NCBI RefSeq assembly: GCF_000717055.1
Contig: NZ_JNXI01000029.1
Span: forward strand, 23,951 to 87,950
From: Streptomyces iakyrus
GTDB taxonomy: Bacteria; Actinomycetota; Actinomycetes; Streptomycetales; Streptomycetaceae
Length of the DNA: 64,000 bases
Reading direction: 5' to 3'
A program made the translations under genes and the position numbers. Numbering within the stretch: position 1 is the stretch's first letter; each line of letters begins with the position of its first letter. Of the stretch, positions 1 to 8,041 are shown piece after piece. The notes under the pieces are model-generated. The model was not told the origin of the DNA and did not search any database. It worked only from the letters and a program-made list of their open reading frames with translations.

Positions 1-212
1 ACGGCATGGTGGTGCAGGCGCCCCGCCCGGGCGCGAAGGTGAAGGTCTCACCGATCGCGGCCAACCCCGTCCTGGGCGCCGTGCGTCCGGACCCGGACGG
101 GAAGCCCCTGCGGCGGTACGTGCCGCCGGAGCTCCCCGAGGGTGCCACGGACGGGTCGGACGAGGGCTACGAGGGTTACGCGGCGCCCGCGCCGGACACG
201 TCGGCCAGGTAG
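1..212 (+). CDS. C-terminal tail of an unidentified gene entering from the left
   Basis: The open frame is already open at the window edge and ends with TAG at 210-212. Codon third positions are almost all G or C, as in real genes here. The visible tail is rich in Pro, Gly and acidic residues (for example YVPPELPEGATDGSDEGYEG) and shows no domain. It overlaps the end of the convergent flavoprotein gene by 37 bases, which is tolerable for convergent genes but lowers confidence. A start at 6 is possible but has no visible ribosome-binding site, so a longer gene beginning outside the window is more likely. Function is unknown. Confidence 0.35.
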   Translation, partial: GMVVQAPRPGAKVKVSPIAANPVLGAVRPDPDGKPLRRYVPPELPEGATDGSDEGYEGYAAPAPDTSAR

Positions 213-1438
213 GCCTGCGTCCTGGCCGGGTCGTAGAAGAAGTTCTCGAAGTCGGCCGGGTCGTTGAAGCCGTTGGCGAAGCGGTCGGCGACCGGCTGGA
301 GCTCACCGGCGGCGCCGATGAGGTTCAGGATGTGCTCCGGCGGCGGCGCGAGCATCGCGTTGGTCCACTTGGTGACGTGCTGGGCGGTGTTCCAGTAGCG
401 GTCGAAGGTGGCCCGCATCCACTCCTCGTCGAACGGCTTGTCGCCGTGCTCGGTGATCGAGGCGAGGTAGGCGGCGGCGCACTTGGACGCCGAGTTGGAG
501 CCCTGCCCGGTGATCGGGTCGTTGGCCACGACGACGTCCGCCACGCCCAGCACGAGCCCGCCGCCGGGGAGCCGGCCGATCGGGTTGCGGACGGTGGGGG
601 CGTAGCGCCCGGCCAGCGTGCCGCCGGCGTCGGTCAGTTCGACCTTGGTGGCCCGCGCGTACTCCCAGGGGACGTACCGCTCCATGAGTTCCAGGGTCAG
701 GGAGAGGTGCTCCGCGGGGTCCTTGACGCCGTTGAAGGCGTCGAGCGGGCCGCCGGGTATGCCCTCCCAGAACAGGATGTCGGCGCGGCCGGAGGTGGTC
801 AGGGTGGGCATGACGAACAGTTCGCCGACGCCCGGCACGAGGTTGCAGCGGACCGCTTCGGTGTCCGGGTGCTCGGGGCGCGGGCCGAGGCCGTGGACGT
901 ACGCCACGGCCAGCGCGCGCTGCGGCTCGCTGTAGGGGGAGCGCTCGGCGTCGCGGCCGAACATCTGGACCAGTTCGCCCTTGCCGGCCGCTACGAGCAC
1001 GAGGTCGTAGGTGCGGGAGAAGTAGTCGAGGTCGCCGACGGCCGCGCCGTGGATGACGAGCTGGCCGCCGCGCTGGGCGAACGTCTCCATCCAGCCGGCC
1101 ATCTTCACGCGCTGGTCGACGGACTGGGCATAGCCGTCGAGCCTGCCCAGCCAGTCGATGGCGCGGGCGGAGGGGCCTTCGGCCCAGGAACCGGGGGCGG
1201 CGACCGAGACGCCGAGTCCTTCGATCTTCGGGGCCTGGGACTCCCAGAAGTTCAGCTGGAGATCGCGCTCGTGCTGCAGGGCCGTGTGGAACATGCACTG
1301 CGTCGACATGACCCGGCCGGTGCGGATCTCGTCCGCCGTCCGGTTGGACATCAGGGTGACCTCGTACCCCTGTGACTGGAGGCCGAGGGCGATCTGGAGC
1401 CCGGACTGACCGGCTCCGACGACGAGTATCTTCCGCAT
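176..1438 (-). CDS. Styrene/indole monooxygenase-type FAD-dependent oxygenase (StyA-like)
   Basis: 420 aa. The N-terminus has a Rossmann dinucleotide-binding motif GAGQSGLQIALGL (residues about 8-20), followed by the StyA-like stretch RTGRVMSTQCMF. Family members use FAD, reduced by a separate flavin reductase, to epoxidise styrene or oxidise indole. No reductase gene is adjacent, so a general cellular reductase would be needed. The ATG at 1438 follows a GAGGA ribosome-binding site that overlaps the end of the conservon GTPase gene; only 12 bases separate the two genes, so this is the last gene of that operon. The real substrate is unknown. Degradation of styrene is only one possibility; a signalling-linked oxidation is an inference from context. 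Confidence 0.82.
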   Translation of the reverse strand: MRKILVVGAGQSGLQIALGLQSQGYEVTLMSNRTADEIRTGRVMSTQCMFHTALQHERDLQLNFWESQAPKIEGLGVSVAAPGSWAEGPSARAIDWLGRLDGYAQSVDQRVKMAGWMETFAQRGGQLVIHGAAVGDLDYFSRTYDLVLVAAGKGELVQMFGRDAERSPYSEPQRALAVAYVHGLGPRPEHPDTEAVRCNLVPGVGELFVMPTLTTSGRADILFWEGIPGGPLDAFNGVKDPAEHLSLTLELMERYVPWEYARATKVELTDAGGTLAGRYAPTVRNPIGRLPGGGLVLGVADVVVANDPITGQGSNSASKCAAAYLASITEHGDKPFDEEWMRATFDRYWNTAQHVTKWTNAMLAPPPEHILNLIGAAGELQPVADRFANGFNDPADFENFFYDPARTQAYLADVSGAGAA

Positions 1439-1450
1439 GCGGGCTGTCCT

Positions 1451-2098
1451 CTACTCGGGGGTTTCGTCGAGCGCGTGGCCCACGAGGGCCAGGAGGGTCT
1501 CGATCACGGAGATCCGGCGACGCGCGTCCATGATCATGACAGGTATGTGTCGCGGGATGGTCAGGGCCTCCCGCACGTCCTCCGGCTCGAACAGCTCGCT
1601 GCCGTCGAAGTGGTTGACCGCGACCACATAGGGCAGCCCGGAGCTCTCGAAGTAGTCCAGGACCGGGAAGCAGTCCTTCAGGCGGCGGGTGTCGGCCAGG
1701 ACGACGGCGCCGATCGCGCCGCGCACGATGTCGTCCCACATGAACCAGAACCGCTGCTGGCCCGGCGTGCCGAACAGGTAGAGCACCAGGTCGTCGTCGA
1801 GCGTGATGCGCCCGAAGTCCATGGCGACGGTGGTGGTGGTCTTGCCCGGGGTGGCGGTGAGGTCGTCGGTGGCCTCGCTCGCCTCGGTCATCAGCGCCTC
1901 GGTCTGCAGGGGCGTGATCTCCGAGACGGCGGTGACCAGCGTGGTCTTGCCCACGCCGAAGCCGCCCGCCACCACGATCTTCGTGGCTATGGGGGCACGG
2001 GTGCGGTCCGTCTCCCAGGCGTGCATGCTGTCGTCCGGCCGGACGAACGGGGAGGAACCAGCAACGCCGTGAGCGGCGTCAGAGACGACGGAGTCCAC
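1451..2098 (-). CDS. cvnD: Conservon small GTP-binding protein (CvnD type)
   Basis: 215 aa. A P-loop GGFGVGKTTLV lies near residues 44-54, and the switch region LFGTPGQQRFWFMW is characteristic of the ATP/GTP-binding protein that ends each Streptomyces conservon. An NHFD motif sits in the position of the guanine-specificity NKxD. The GTG start at 2098 is preceded by GAAAGGG and lies 20 bases inside the DUF742 gene, so translation is coupled. Conservon products are thought to form a membrane-associated, eukaryote-like G-protein signalling complex with the sensor kinase, roadblock and DUF742 proteins. The roughly 40 residues before the P-loop are variable, and a start slightly further in cannot be excluded. 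Confidence 0.92.
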   Translation of the reverse strand: MDSVVSDAAHGVAGSSPFVRPDDSMHAWETDRTRAPIATKIVVAGGFGVGKTTLVTAVSEITPLQTEALMTEASEATDDLTATPGKTTTTVAMDFGRITLDDDLVLYLFGTPGQQRFWFMWDDIVRGAIGAVVLADTRRLKDCFPVLDYFESSGLPYVVAVNHFDGSELFEPEDVREALTIPRHIPVMIMDARRRISVIETLLALVGHALDETPE

Positions 2099-2501
2099 TC
2101 AGCACCCTTTCCAGCAGAGCCCGGTCCGGGCGGCCCGTGCCGTGGCCGGTGCCCGTTCCGTACACACGGATCTTTCCCTGGTCCGCGAGGTCGCTGAGGA
2201 GCACGCGGACCACGCCGAGCGGCATCTTCAGCAGCGCGGCGATCTCGGCCACCGTACGCATCCGGCGGCACAGTTCGACGATGGCCCGCAGCTCCGGCAT
2301 CACGCGGGTGGAGAGGTGGCCGTTCGTCAGTTCCCTGCGCTCCTCGGGGGCGTCGAGCGCGGCCGTGCTCGCCACGAACGTCTCCACGAGGAGGACGTGG
2401 CCGAAGCGGGTGCGGCCGCCGGTGAGCGAGTAGGGGCGGACCCGGGCGGGTTTGCGGTCGCCGCCGCGGACGGGCAGGTGCTGCTTCGGCTTACTGCTCA
2501 T
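2079..2501 (-). CDS. cvnC: Conservon DUF742 protein (CvnC type)
   Basis: 140 aa, a typical DUF742 length. The conserved RVRPYSLTGGRTR motif is at about residues 20-32, and a winged-helix-like C-terminal half follows (TVAEIAALLKMPLGVVRVLLSDLADQG). The ATG overlaps the roadblock gene's stop by 4 bases. Its own end overlaps cvnD by 20 bases, so the four conservon genes are tightly coupled. In characterised conservons this protein is a partner of the GTPase and roadblock protein. No enzymatic activity is expected. Confidence 0.92.
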   Translation of the reverse strand: MSSKPKQHLPVRGGDRKPARVRPYSLTGGRTRFGHVLLVETFVASTAALDAPEERRELTNGHLSTRVMPELRAIVELCRRMRTVAEIAALLKMPLGVVRVLLSDLADQGKIRVYGTGTGHGTGRPDRALLERVLSGLRRL

Positions 2502-3022
2502 CGGGCACTCCCCGCCGTCTGGGAATCCTCCAGGGATTTACGGAGCTCGCTGCGCAGTTCCGGCGTCAGCACGTGGCCGGCACGGCCGACGAACAGGGCC
2601 ATGTGGTACGCCACGACGCTCATGTCGCACTCGGCGGAGCCGTGGACGCCGAGCAGCGAGCCGTCGCTGATCGACATCACGAACAGGCTGCCCTCGTCCA
2701 TCGCGACCATCGTGTGCCGGACCCCGCCGAAGTCCATCAGCCGGGCGGCGCCGACGGTGAGGCTGCCGATGCCGGAGACGATGGTGGCCAGGTCGGCGGC
2801 GGAGCCGCGCGGACCGGTCCGCTTGGTCCCGCGGGCCTGCAGGGCCTCCCTGGCCTCCTTGTTGCGGTGGTCGTCGGAGGAGAGCAGGAGCAGCCCGTCG
2901 GAGGAGACGACCGCGACGGACTGGATGCCGGGTACCTCCTCGACGAGGTTGGTCAGCAGCCAGTGCAGGTTGCGGGCCTCACTGCTCAGTCCGATCAGTC
3001 CGAAGGTACTGGGCGCGGTCAA
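2498..3022 (-). CDS. cvnB: Conservon roadblock/LC7-domain protein (CvnB type)
   Basis: 174 aa. The roadblock/LC7 core covers about residues 15-130 (LLTNLVEEVPGIQSVAVVSSDGLLLLSSD, then LMDFGGVRHTMVAMDEGSLFVMSI). The start is TTG at 3022, overlapping the kinase stop as TTGA; a clear GAGGAGG site eight bases upstream supports this rare start. In the MglB/roadblock fold such proteins act as partners or GTPase-activating proteins for small GTPases, which fits the linked cvnD. The C-terminal tail (RSELRKSLEDSQTAGSAR) is likely helical and flexible. Confidence 0.92.
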   Translation of the reverse strand: MTAPSTFGLIGLSSEARNLHWLLTNLVEEVPGIQSVAVVSSDGLLLLSSDDHRNKEAREALQARGTKRTGPRGSAADLATIVSGIGSLTVGAARLMDFGGVRHTMVAMDEGSLFVMSISDGSLLGVHGSAECDMSVVAYHMALFVGRAGHVLTPELRSELRKSLEDSQTAGSAR

Positions 3023-6000
3023 CTGCTTGCCTCCTCGACTGTGCCCCCCGTGGATTCTCCGGATCCAGCTGGTCGTGCAGTGCCGGTGGCCGGCCGCTGG
3101 TGCGAGGCCGTCCTCTCGGCGATCTCCGCCTCCACGTCGCGGTAGCCGGCCTGGGCGCCCTGGCGGAACCCGCCGAGTCGGCGGCGCAGGGCGTCGGCGT
3201 CGACGGAGCCGCTGCGCTGGCGCGGGGCGGTGGTCTGTGCGGTGATCTTCGGGGTGCGCTTGGGGAGGCCCTTGTCGGTGACGCGGTCCTCCTCCTCGTC
3301 GGGCGCGCGTTCGTGCTCCGGGCTGCCGTCCTCGTCCCCGACGCTCCCCGCGTCGGGCGCGGACGGGCCGTGCGATATGTCCTCGCCGTCACCGGCCACG
3401 GCTTCGTGCCCGACCGGGTCCGGCGCCCCCGGCTGCACGGGAATGAGCAGTTCCATCGTGGTCTCCGCGGGGGATTCCACGGGTGCCGCGGCGTCGTCCG
3501 GCTCGGCGGGTACCGGCGGGTCGGCGGGGGTGGCGGGGGCGCTGGGCGCGGCGGGCGGCGCCGGATCGGCGTGTGCGGCCGGATCGGCAGGCGTCGCCGA
3601 GTCGGCGTGTACGTCCGATGCGGCGGGCGTCGCCGGGTCGGCGTGTGCCGCCGGATCTGCAGATGCGACCAGGTCGGTCGGTGCCGCCGGCCCGGTGGGC
3701 GCCGCAGGGTCGATGTGGACGGGCTGCTCGGCGGACGCCGGCCGTTCCACTGACGTCGACGGTTCGGCGGGCGCGACCAGCCCGTCGTGCGCGGACTGTT
3801 CGACGGGCGCACCCGGCTCGGCAGGCGCTGCCGGGCCCGCGGGCGCGGACAAGTCGTCGTGCGTCGAGGGTCCGGCGGGCGTCGTGGAAGCCGTCGCCCC
3901 GGCCGGTTCCGCCTCGGGCGCCGCGGTGGCTCCCCCGGCCTCGTCCTGGCGTACCGCCTTCTCCGCCAGGGCCACCAACGGGTCGTCGCCGGCCGTGCGG
4001 CCGGGCAGGACGTTGGAGTTGGCCTCGGCGTCGGCGCCCGGGAAGGAGACGGAGTGCGTCGCGCCGGCGAGCGGGCCGGAGGCCGGGACGGCCACGGCCG
4101 GGGCGGCGGCGAGGAGCGTGCGGGGCAGGACGACGACGGCCGCGACACCGCCCTGCTTCTGCTCGCGCAACTGCACGCGCACGCCGTGGCGGTGGGCGAG
4201 CCGGGCCACGACGTACAGGCCGAGGCCGAGGCCGTCCTCGCCCTCCTGGTCGTAGGGCGCCTCGGGATCGAAGTCGGCCAGGCGGGAGTTGAGGCGCTCC
4301 AGCCGGTCCTCGGCCATGCCGATGCCCTCGTCCTGGACGGAGAGCATGACCTCGCCGTTCTCCAGCAGCCAGCCGGAGATCTCGACGGGCAGGTCGGGCG
4401 GGGAGAACGAGGTGGCGTTCTCCATGAGTTCGGCCAGCAGGTGGGAGAGGTCGTCCGCGGCGAACCCGGCGATGTGCGCGTGCGGCGGCAGCGCGGCGAT
4501 CCGGACCCGCTCGTACCGCTCGATCTCGCTCACCGCGGCGCGCACGACGTCCACCAGCGGCACGGGCCCGGCGGCGTGCTGGACGTGCTCGGTACCGGCG
4601 AGGACCAGCAGGTTCTCGCTGTGCCGGCGCATGACCGTGGCGAAGTGGTCGAGCTTGAACAGGGTGGCGAGCCGGTCCGGGTCCTGCTCGCGCTCCTCCA
4701 GGTTCTCGATGACGGCCAGTTGCCGTTCGACGAGACCGAGGGTGCGCAGGGCGAGGTTGACGAACGTCCCGCCGATGGCGGTGCGCAGCCGTTCCAGCTG
4801 GGCGGCGGACTCGGCGAGTTCGCCGCGCAGTTCCTCGCGCGCGTCGGCCATCTTCTGGCGCTGGCCGACCAGGTGCTTGCGGTCGGACTCCAGCGTGGTG
4901 ATCCGCTCGGTGAGGGCGGCCGCGTGCGCGTGCAGGGCGTTGACGGAGCGGACGGCCTGGGCGAACTCGTCGTTGCGGCCGGTGAACTTCACCGGCTCCT
5001 CGGCCGCCGGGTCCTCGGCCTCGGCGAGGCGCTTCGAGCCCAGGCGCAGGACCGCGAGCGGCCGGGTGAGGCTGCGGGCCATGCCCGTGGCGACGCCGAC
5101 GGCCAGCAGCATGAGGGCGCCGAGGACGGCGACGCGGATCTCCAGCGCGGTGACGTCGTCGTCGCGCAGCGCCTCCAGCTCCTTGGTGCGCCGGTCGTAC
5201 AGGGCCGACTCCACGCCGCGCATCAGGTCGACGCGGGCGGACAGGGCCGCGTCCAGCCTCTTGGTGCTGGTGGCGAGGTCGGTGCGGGAGAGCGTCGGCT
5301 GGTCGGTCAGGGTGGCGAGGTACTTGTCGGCGGAGTTGACCTCGGTGCCGGTGACCGTGGAGTCGAAGGAGGCGCGGGCCGGCTTGGGCGCGGAGCCGCG
5401 GAAGTCGGCCAGGGCCGCGTCGGAACGCAGCCGGGCCTGCTGGGCGGCGGCGCTCAGGGCGTCGCGCTGCCGGGTGTCGGTGTCCGAGGAGGTGGAGGTC
5501 TCGGTCGGCAGGCCGGTGACGGGGTCGATGACCGTCTCCGTGCTGCGCGGCACGCTGAGGGCGGCGAGCAGCAGCCCGCGGGCCGAGGCGGCCTGCTGGA
5601 CGGCGGAGTCCAGCTCGGCCAGCGCGTACGAGCCGGAGCCGGCGCGCGGCGGCGTCTGCTGCGCCAGCTGCTCGGCGAGTCGGTGCAGTTCGGTGATGGC
5701 GGCGGAGTACGCCTGGTGCGCTTCGAGGGCGCTGCTCTTGCCGGTGAGCGCCGCCCTGCGCACGGACGCTATGCCGTCGAGGTCGGAGCGCAGCGAGGCG
5801 GGCGTGTCGGTGTCGGAGCGCAGCTCCTCGACCTGCCGGTCCACCCGGGCGCTGTGCTGCTCGGAGGGCGCCTTGGACTTGGGGCGCCCGGCGGCGATGT
5901 AGGAGGTGACGTCGTCCCGCTCGTCGGCGAGGGAGTGCGCGAGGGCGAGGGCGTCCTGCGTCTGCTCCGCGAGCGTCACCAGCTCCTGGGTGTCGTGGAG

Positions 6001-6198
6001 TTGCCCGGAGGCGGCGGTGACGGAGGGGGCGCCGGCGCCGGCGATGGCCGCGGCCACCACGGCCACGGCGACGATCAGCCGGTTGCGTACGTGGGTGGGG
6101 CGTCCCTTGCCGGTGGGGGGCGTCGGCTCAGCACCCTGAACGGGGGCCGTCTGCTTGCCTGTGCGACGAGGCCGCGTCTTCTGCACCGGTGCTCGCAT
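3019..6198 (-). CDS. cvnA: Conservon sensor-kinase-like protein (CvnA type)
   Basis: 1059 aa from the ATG at 6198; longer in-frame starts (to 6354) add a non-conserved stretch. The order is a basic N-terminus, a membrane segment near residues 38-60, a nitrate/nitrite-sensor-like helical extracytoplasmic domain, a second membrane segment (VAVLGALMLLAVGVATGMA), a HAMP-like linker, a coiled coil, and a GHKL ATPase domain with N-box LLAELMENATSFSPP, DEGIGM and GLGLGLYVVARLA. No canonical phosphoacceptor H-box is visible, as is usual for CvnA. The last 300 or so residues are a low-complexity Ala/Pro/Asp tail with repeats such as ADPAAHADPA. It is the first gene of the conservon operon. The ribosome-binding site is weak and close to the ATG. 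Confidence 0.9.
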   Translation of the reverse strand: MRAPVQKTRPRRTGKQTAPVQGAEPTPPTGKGRPTHVRNRLIVAVAVVAAAIAGAGAPSVTAASGQLHDTQELVTLAEQTQDALALAHSLADERDDVTSYIAAGRPKSKAPSEQHSARVDRQVEELRSDTDTPASLRSDLDGIASVRRAALTGKSSALEAHQAYSAAITELHRLAEQLAQQTPPRAGSGSYALAELDSAVQQAASARGLLLAALSVPRSTETVIDPVTGLPTETSTSSDTDTRQRDALSAAAQQARLRSDAALADFRGSAPKPARASFDSTVTGTEVNSADKYLATLTDQPTLSRTDLATSTKRLDAALSARVDLMRGVESALYDRRTKELEALRDDDVTALEIRVAVLGALMLLAVGVATGMARSLTRPLAVLRLGSKRLAEAEDPAAEEPVKFTGRNDEFAQAVRSVNALHAHAAALTERITTLESDRKHLVGQRQKMADAREELRGELAESAAQLERLRTAIGGTFVNLALRTLGLVERQLAVIENLEEREQDPDRLATLFKLDHFATVMRRHSENLLVLAGTEHVQHAAGPVPLVDVVRAAVSEIERYERVRIAALPPHAHIAGFAADDLSHLLAELMENATSFSPPDLPVEISGWLLENGEVMLSVQDEGIGMAEDRLERLNSRLADFDPEAPYDQEGEDGLGLGLYVVARLAHRHGVRVQLREQKQGGVAAVVVLPRTLLAAAPAVAVPASGPLAGATHSVSFPGADAEANSNVLPGRTAGDDPLVALAEKAVRQDEAGGATAAPEAEPAGATASTTPAGPSTHDDLSAPAGPAAPAEPGAPVEQSAHDGLVAPAEPSTSVERPASAEQPVHIDPAAPTGPAAPTDLVASADPAAHADPATPAASDVHADSATPADPAAHADPAPPAAPSAPATPADPPVPAEPDDAAAPVESPAETTMELLIPVQPGAPDPVGHEAVAGDGEDISHGPSAPDAGSVGDEDGSPEHERAPDEEEDRVTDKGLPKRTPKITAQTTAPRQRSGSVDADALRRRLGGFRQGAQAGYRDVEAEIAERTASHQRPATGTARPAGSGESTGGTVEEASS

Positions 6199-6554
6199 TC
6201 CTGACTCGTGAACCCTTGGGCCCGGATGACGCTCCGTCAACTGGTGCGTACTCCCGGTACACTTCCCGACCCTCCCAGCGCCGGTGGGCAGCGCACGCGC
6301 ATCACCTGACCCGCCACCCGAAGGAGTGAACCCCGGACCGGAGTTGAGGGGCAAGTTCCGCAGGTCCGTACAGCGACCTGGCGCGGCACGCCGGTTGGAC
6401 GACAGGGACGGCCGGTGGCAGTATTCGCCACCACGCCTTCCCGGAACAAATCATTCCAGCCCAAACCCGGCGTCTGACCTGCGTGGCTGCGCCGGTACGG
6501 CAACCATTGGCAGCCTTTTGCGGACCTTGTGAAGGGCTCGTGCAGACTGGCTGG
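6199..6554. other. Intergenic region between divergent conservon and PP2C-like gene
   Basis: About 356 bases hold the divergent promoters for the conservon (left) and the PP2C-like gene (right). I see no convincing -10/-35 pair, no palindromic operator and no RNA structure. The part next to the PP2C-like gene is open in frame but not conserved in character. Confidence 0.4.
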
Positions 6555-7340
6555 ATGCGTACTGAACTCGCCTCGGAGCCGGGAGACGCCGACCGCCCCA
6601 ACGAGGACTTCGCCAGTGTCGGGCTACCGGCCTCGGGGCAGGGCGGTTCGGTGGTCGTCCTGGACGGGGTCACGCCACCGAGGACCGGGACCGGCTGTCT
6701 GCATTCCGTCCCCTGGTTCACGGCGCGCCTCGGCGGCGCACTGACCGAACTGACCGTTTCACTCCCGGATGTTCCCCTCGTCGACGCCCTGTCCCGCGCC
6801 ATCGCGCGTACCTCCGAGGCGCACGCCGCAACCTGTGACCTTTCTCACCCTCGAACCCCTCAGGCCACGGTGGTCGTGACCCGCTGGAATCCGGCCACCG
6901 TGGAGTATCTGGTCCTGTCCGACTCCGCCCTCCTCCTGGAGTCCCCGCAGGGCGAGGTGACACCCGTCCTCGACGACCGGCTGGCCCTGCTCCCCCGCTC
7001 GGCGCTGGCGACGGACGCGCTGGTGGACTCCACGCTCCGCAACAGGGAGGGCGGCTTCTTCACGGCGGCGGCCGACCCCTCGGTGGCGGCCCGGGCGGTG
7101 ACCGGAACGGTGCCCCGCGACCGGGTCCGTGCCCTGGCCGCACTGACGGACGGCGCCTCCCGCTGGGTGGAACGGTTCGAGGAGGGCGACTGGACGGACT
7201 GCTTCCGCCTGGTCCGCAAGGAGGGTCCGCAGGCCCTGGTGGACCGCGTCCGGAGCCTGGAGCGGTCGGACACCGCCGCGACGTTCCCGGGCCGGGGCAA
7301 GCGGCACGACGACGCGACGGTCGTGTACGTCGAGTTCTAG
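6555..7340 (+). CDS. PP2C-family serine/threonine phosphatase-like protein
   Basis: 261 aa from ATG 6555. The sequence starts with the PP2C-like signature RPNEDF (residues 14-19), a VVVLDGVTPP segment with the metal-site DG, a central VEYLVLSDSALLLE strand, AALTDGASRWVERF and a C-terminal RHDDATVVYVEF that matches the DDxT motif ending PP2C domains. Key metal-binding positions therefore look largely present. It would dephosphorylate Ser/Thr phosphoproteins or act as a degenerate phosphatase-like protein. A start at 6483 exists in frame, but the PP2C fold begins at MRTELAS. It stands alone, divergent from the conservon. Confidence 0.75.
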   Translation: MRTELASEPGDADRPNEDFASVGLPASGQGGSVVVLDGVTPPRTGTGCLHSVPWFTARLGGALTELTVSLPDVPLVDALSRAIARTSEAHAATCDLSHPRTPQATVVVTRWNPATVEYLVLSDSALLLESPQGEVTPVLDDRLALLPRSALATDALVDSTLRNREGGFFTAAADPSVAARAVTGTVPRDRVRALAALTDGASRWVERFEEGDWTDCFRLVRKEGPQALVDRVRSLERSDTAATFPGRGKRHDDATVVYVEF

Positions 7341-7361
7341 GGTCCGGGGCTCTCCCCCGGC

Positions 7362-7850
7362 TTACTTCTCCATGCCCCGGTTGAGCTGGTTCAGCAGCCG
7401 GGCCAGTTCCGTGACCTCGCGCGGGTCCCAGTCGGCCAGGCGGCCGGCGTACCGGGCGCGGCGGGCTTCCCGGACCCGGCGGACGCGGTCGTGGCCCTCC
7501 TGGGTGAGGGCGACGAGCCAGGCGCGTCCGTCGGCGGGGTCGGGCTCGCGCGCGACCAGCCCGAGCTCCTCCAGGGCGCGCAGCTGGCGGGACATCGTCG
7601 CCTTGCCGACCCCGATGTAGGCGGCGAGTTCGGTGGCCCGCTGCTTTCCGCACTCGTCCAGCCGGACCAGCAGGCCGTACGCGGACGACTCCAGGTCGGG
7701 GTGGACCTCGCGGGCCATCTCGCCCTGGCTGGCCCGGGCGCGCCGCAGCAACACGGTCAGCTCGCGCTCCAGTGCCAGGAAGGCGGGCTGGTCCACACCG
7801 CTCGCGGCCACACCGGCGTCGCGGTGTCCGTCGTTGCCTTCCTCGTGCAC
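7362..7850 (-). CDS. MarR-family transcriptional regulator
   Basis: 162 aa from GTG 7850, which has a GCAGGGG site upstream; the frame is open to 7937 but without an RBS. The winged helix is typical: LLVRLDECGKQRATELAAYIGVGKATMSRQLRALEELGLVAREPDPADGRAWLVALT. MarR proteins are dimeric repressors that often respond to phenolic ligands or oxidation. It is convergent with the PP2C-like gene. No divergent target is adjacent; lon lies upstream on the same strand, separated by a strong terminator, so the target cannot be inferred from position. Confidence 0.9.
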   Translation of the reverse strand: MHEEGNDGHRDAGVAASGVDQPAFLALERELTVLLRRARASQGEMAREVHPDLESSAYGLLVRLDECGKQRATELAAYIGVGKATMSRQLRALEELGLVAREPDPADGRAWLVALTQEGHDRVRRVREARRARYAGRLADWDPREVTELARLLNQLNRGMEK

Positions 7851-7985
7851 GTCAGCCCCTGCCTCGGTCGTCGCCCGGCCCTGGGAGTCCGGTACTGGAA
7901 TTTTCCGCCACCTGCCGCCCTCGCCGCAGTCCGGCAAGTATTCCGCAGGTCACGGGCGTACGCGTACACAGGGTCACCACACGGT

Positions 7986-8022
7986 GAAGGCCCGGGCCTC
8001 CCTCACAGGGACCCGGGCCTTC
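7986..8022 (-). terminator. Rho-independent-type hairpin after lon
   Basis: A perfect 11-bp stem (GAAGGCCCGGG with CCCGGGCCTTC) encloses a 15-base loop, 20 bases beyond the lon stop. As is usual in Streptomyces there is no strong U tract. It separates lon from the downstream marR gene. Confidence 0.75.
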
Positions 8023-8041
8023 TCTCATCCGATGACCTCCG

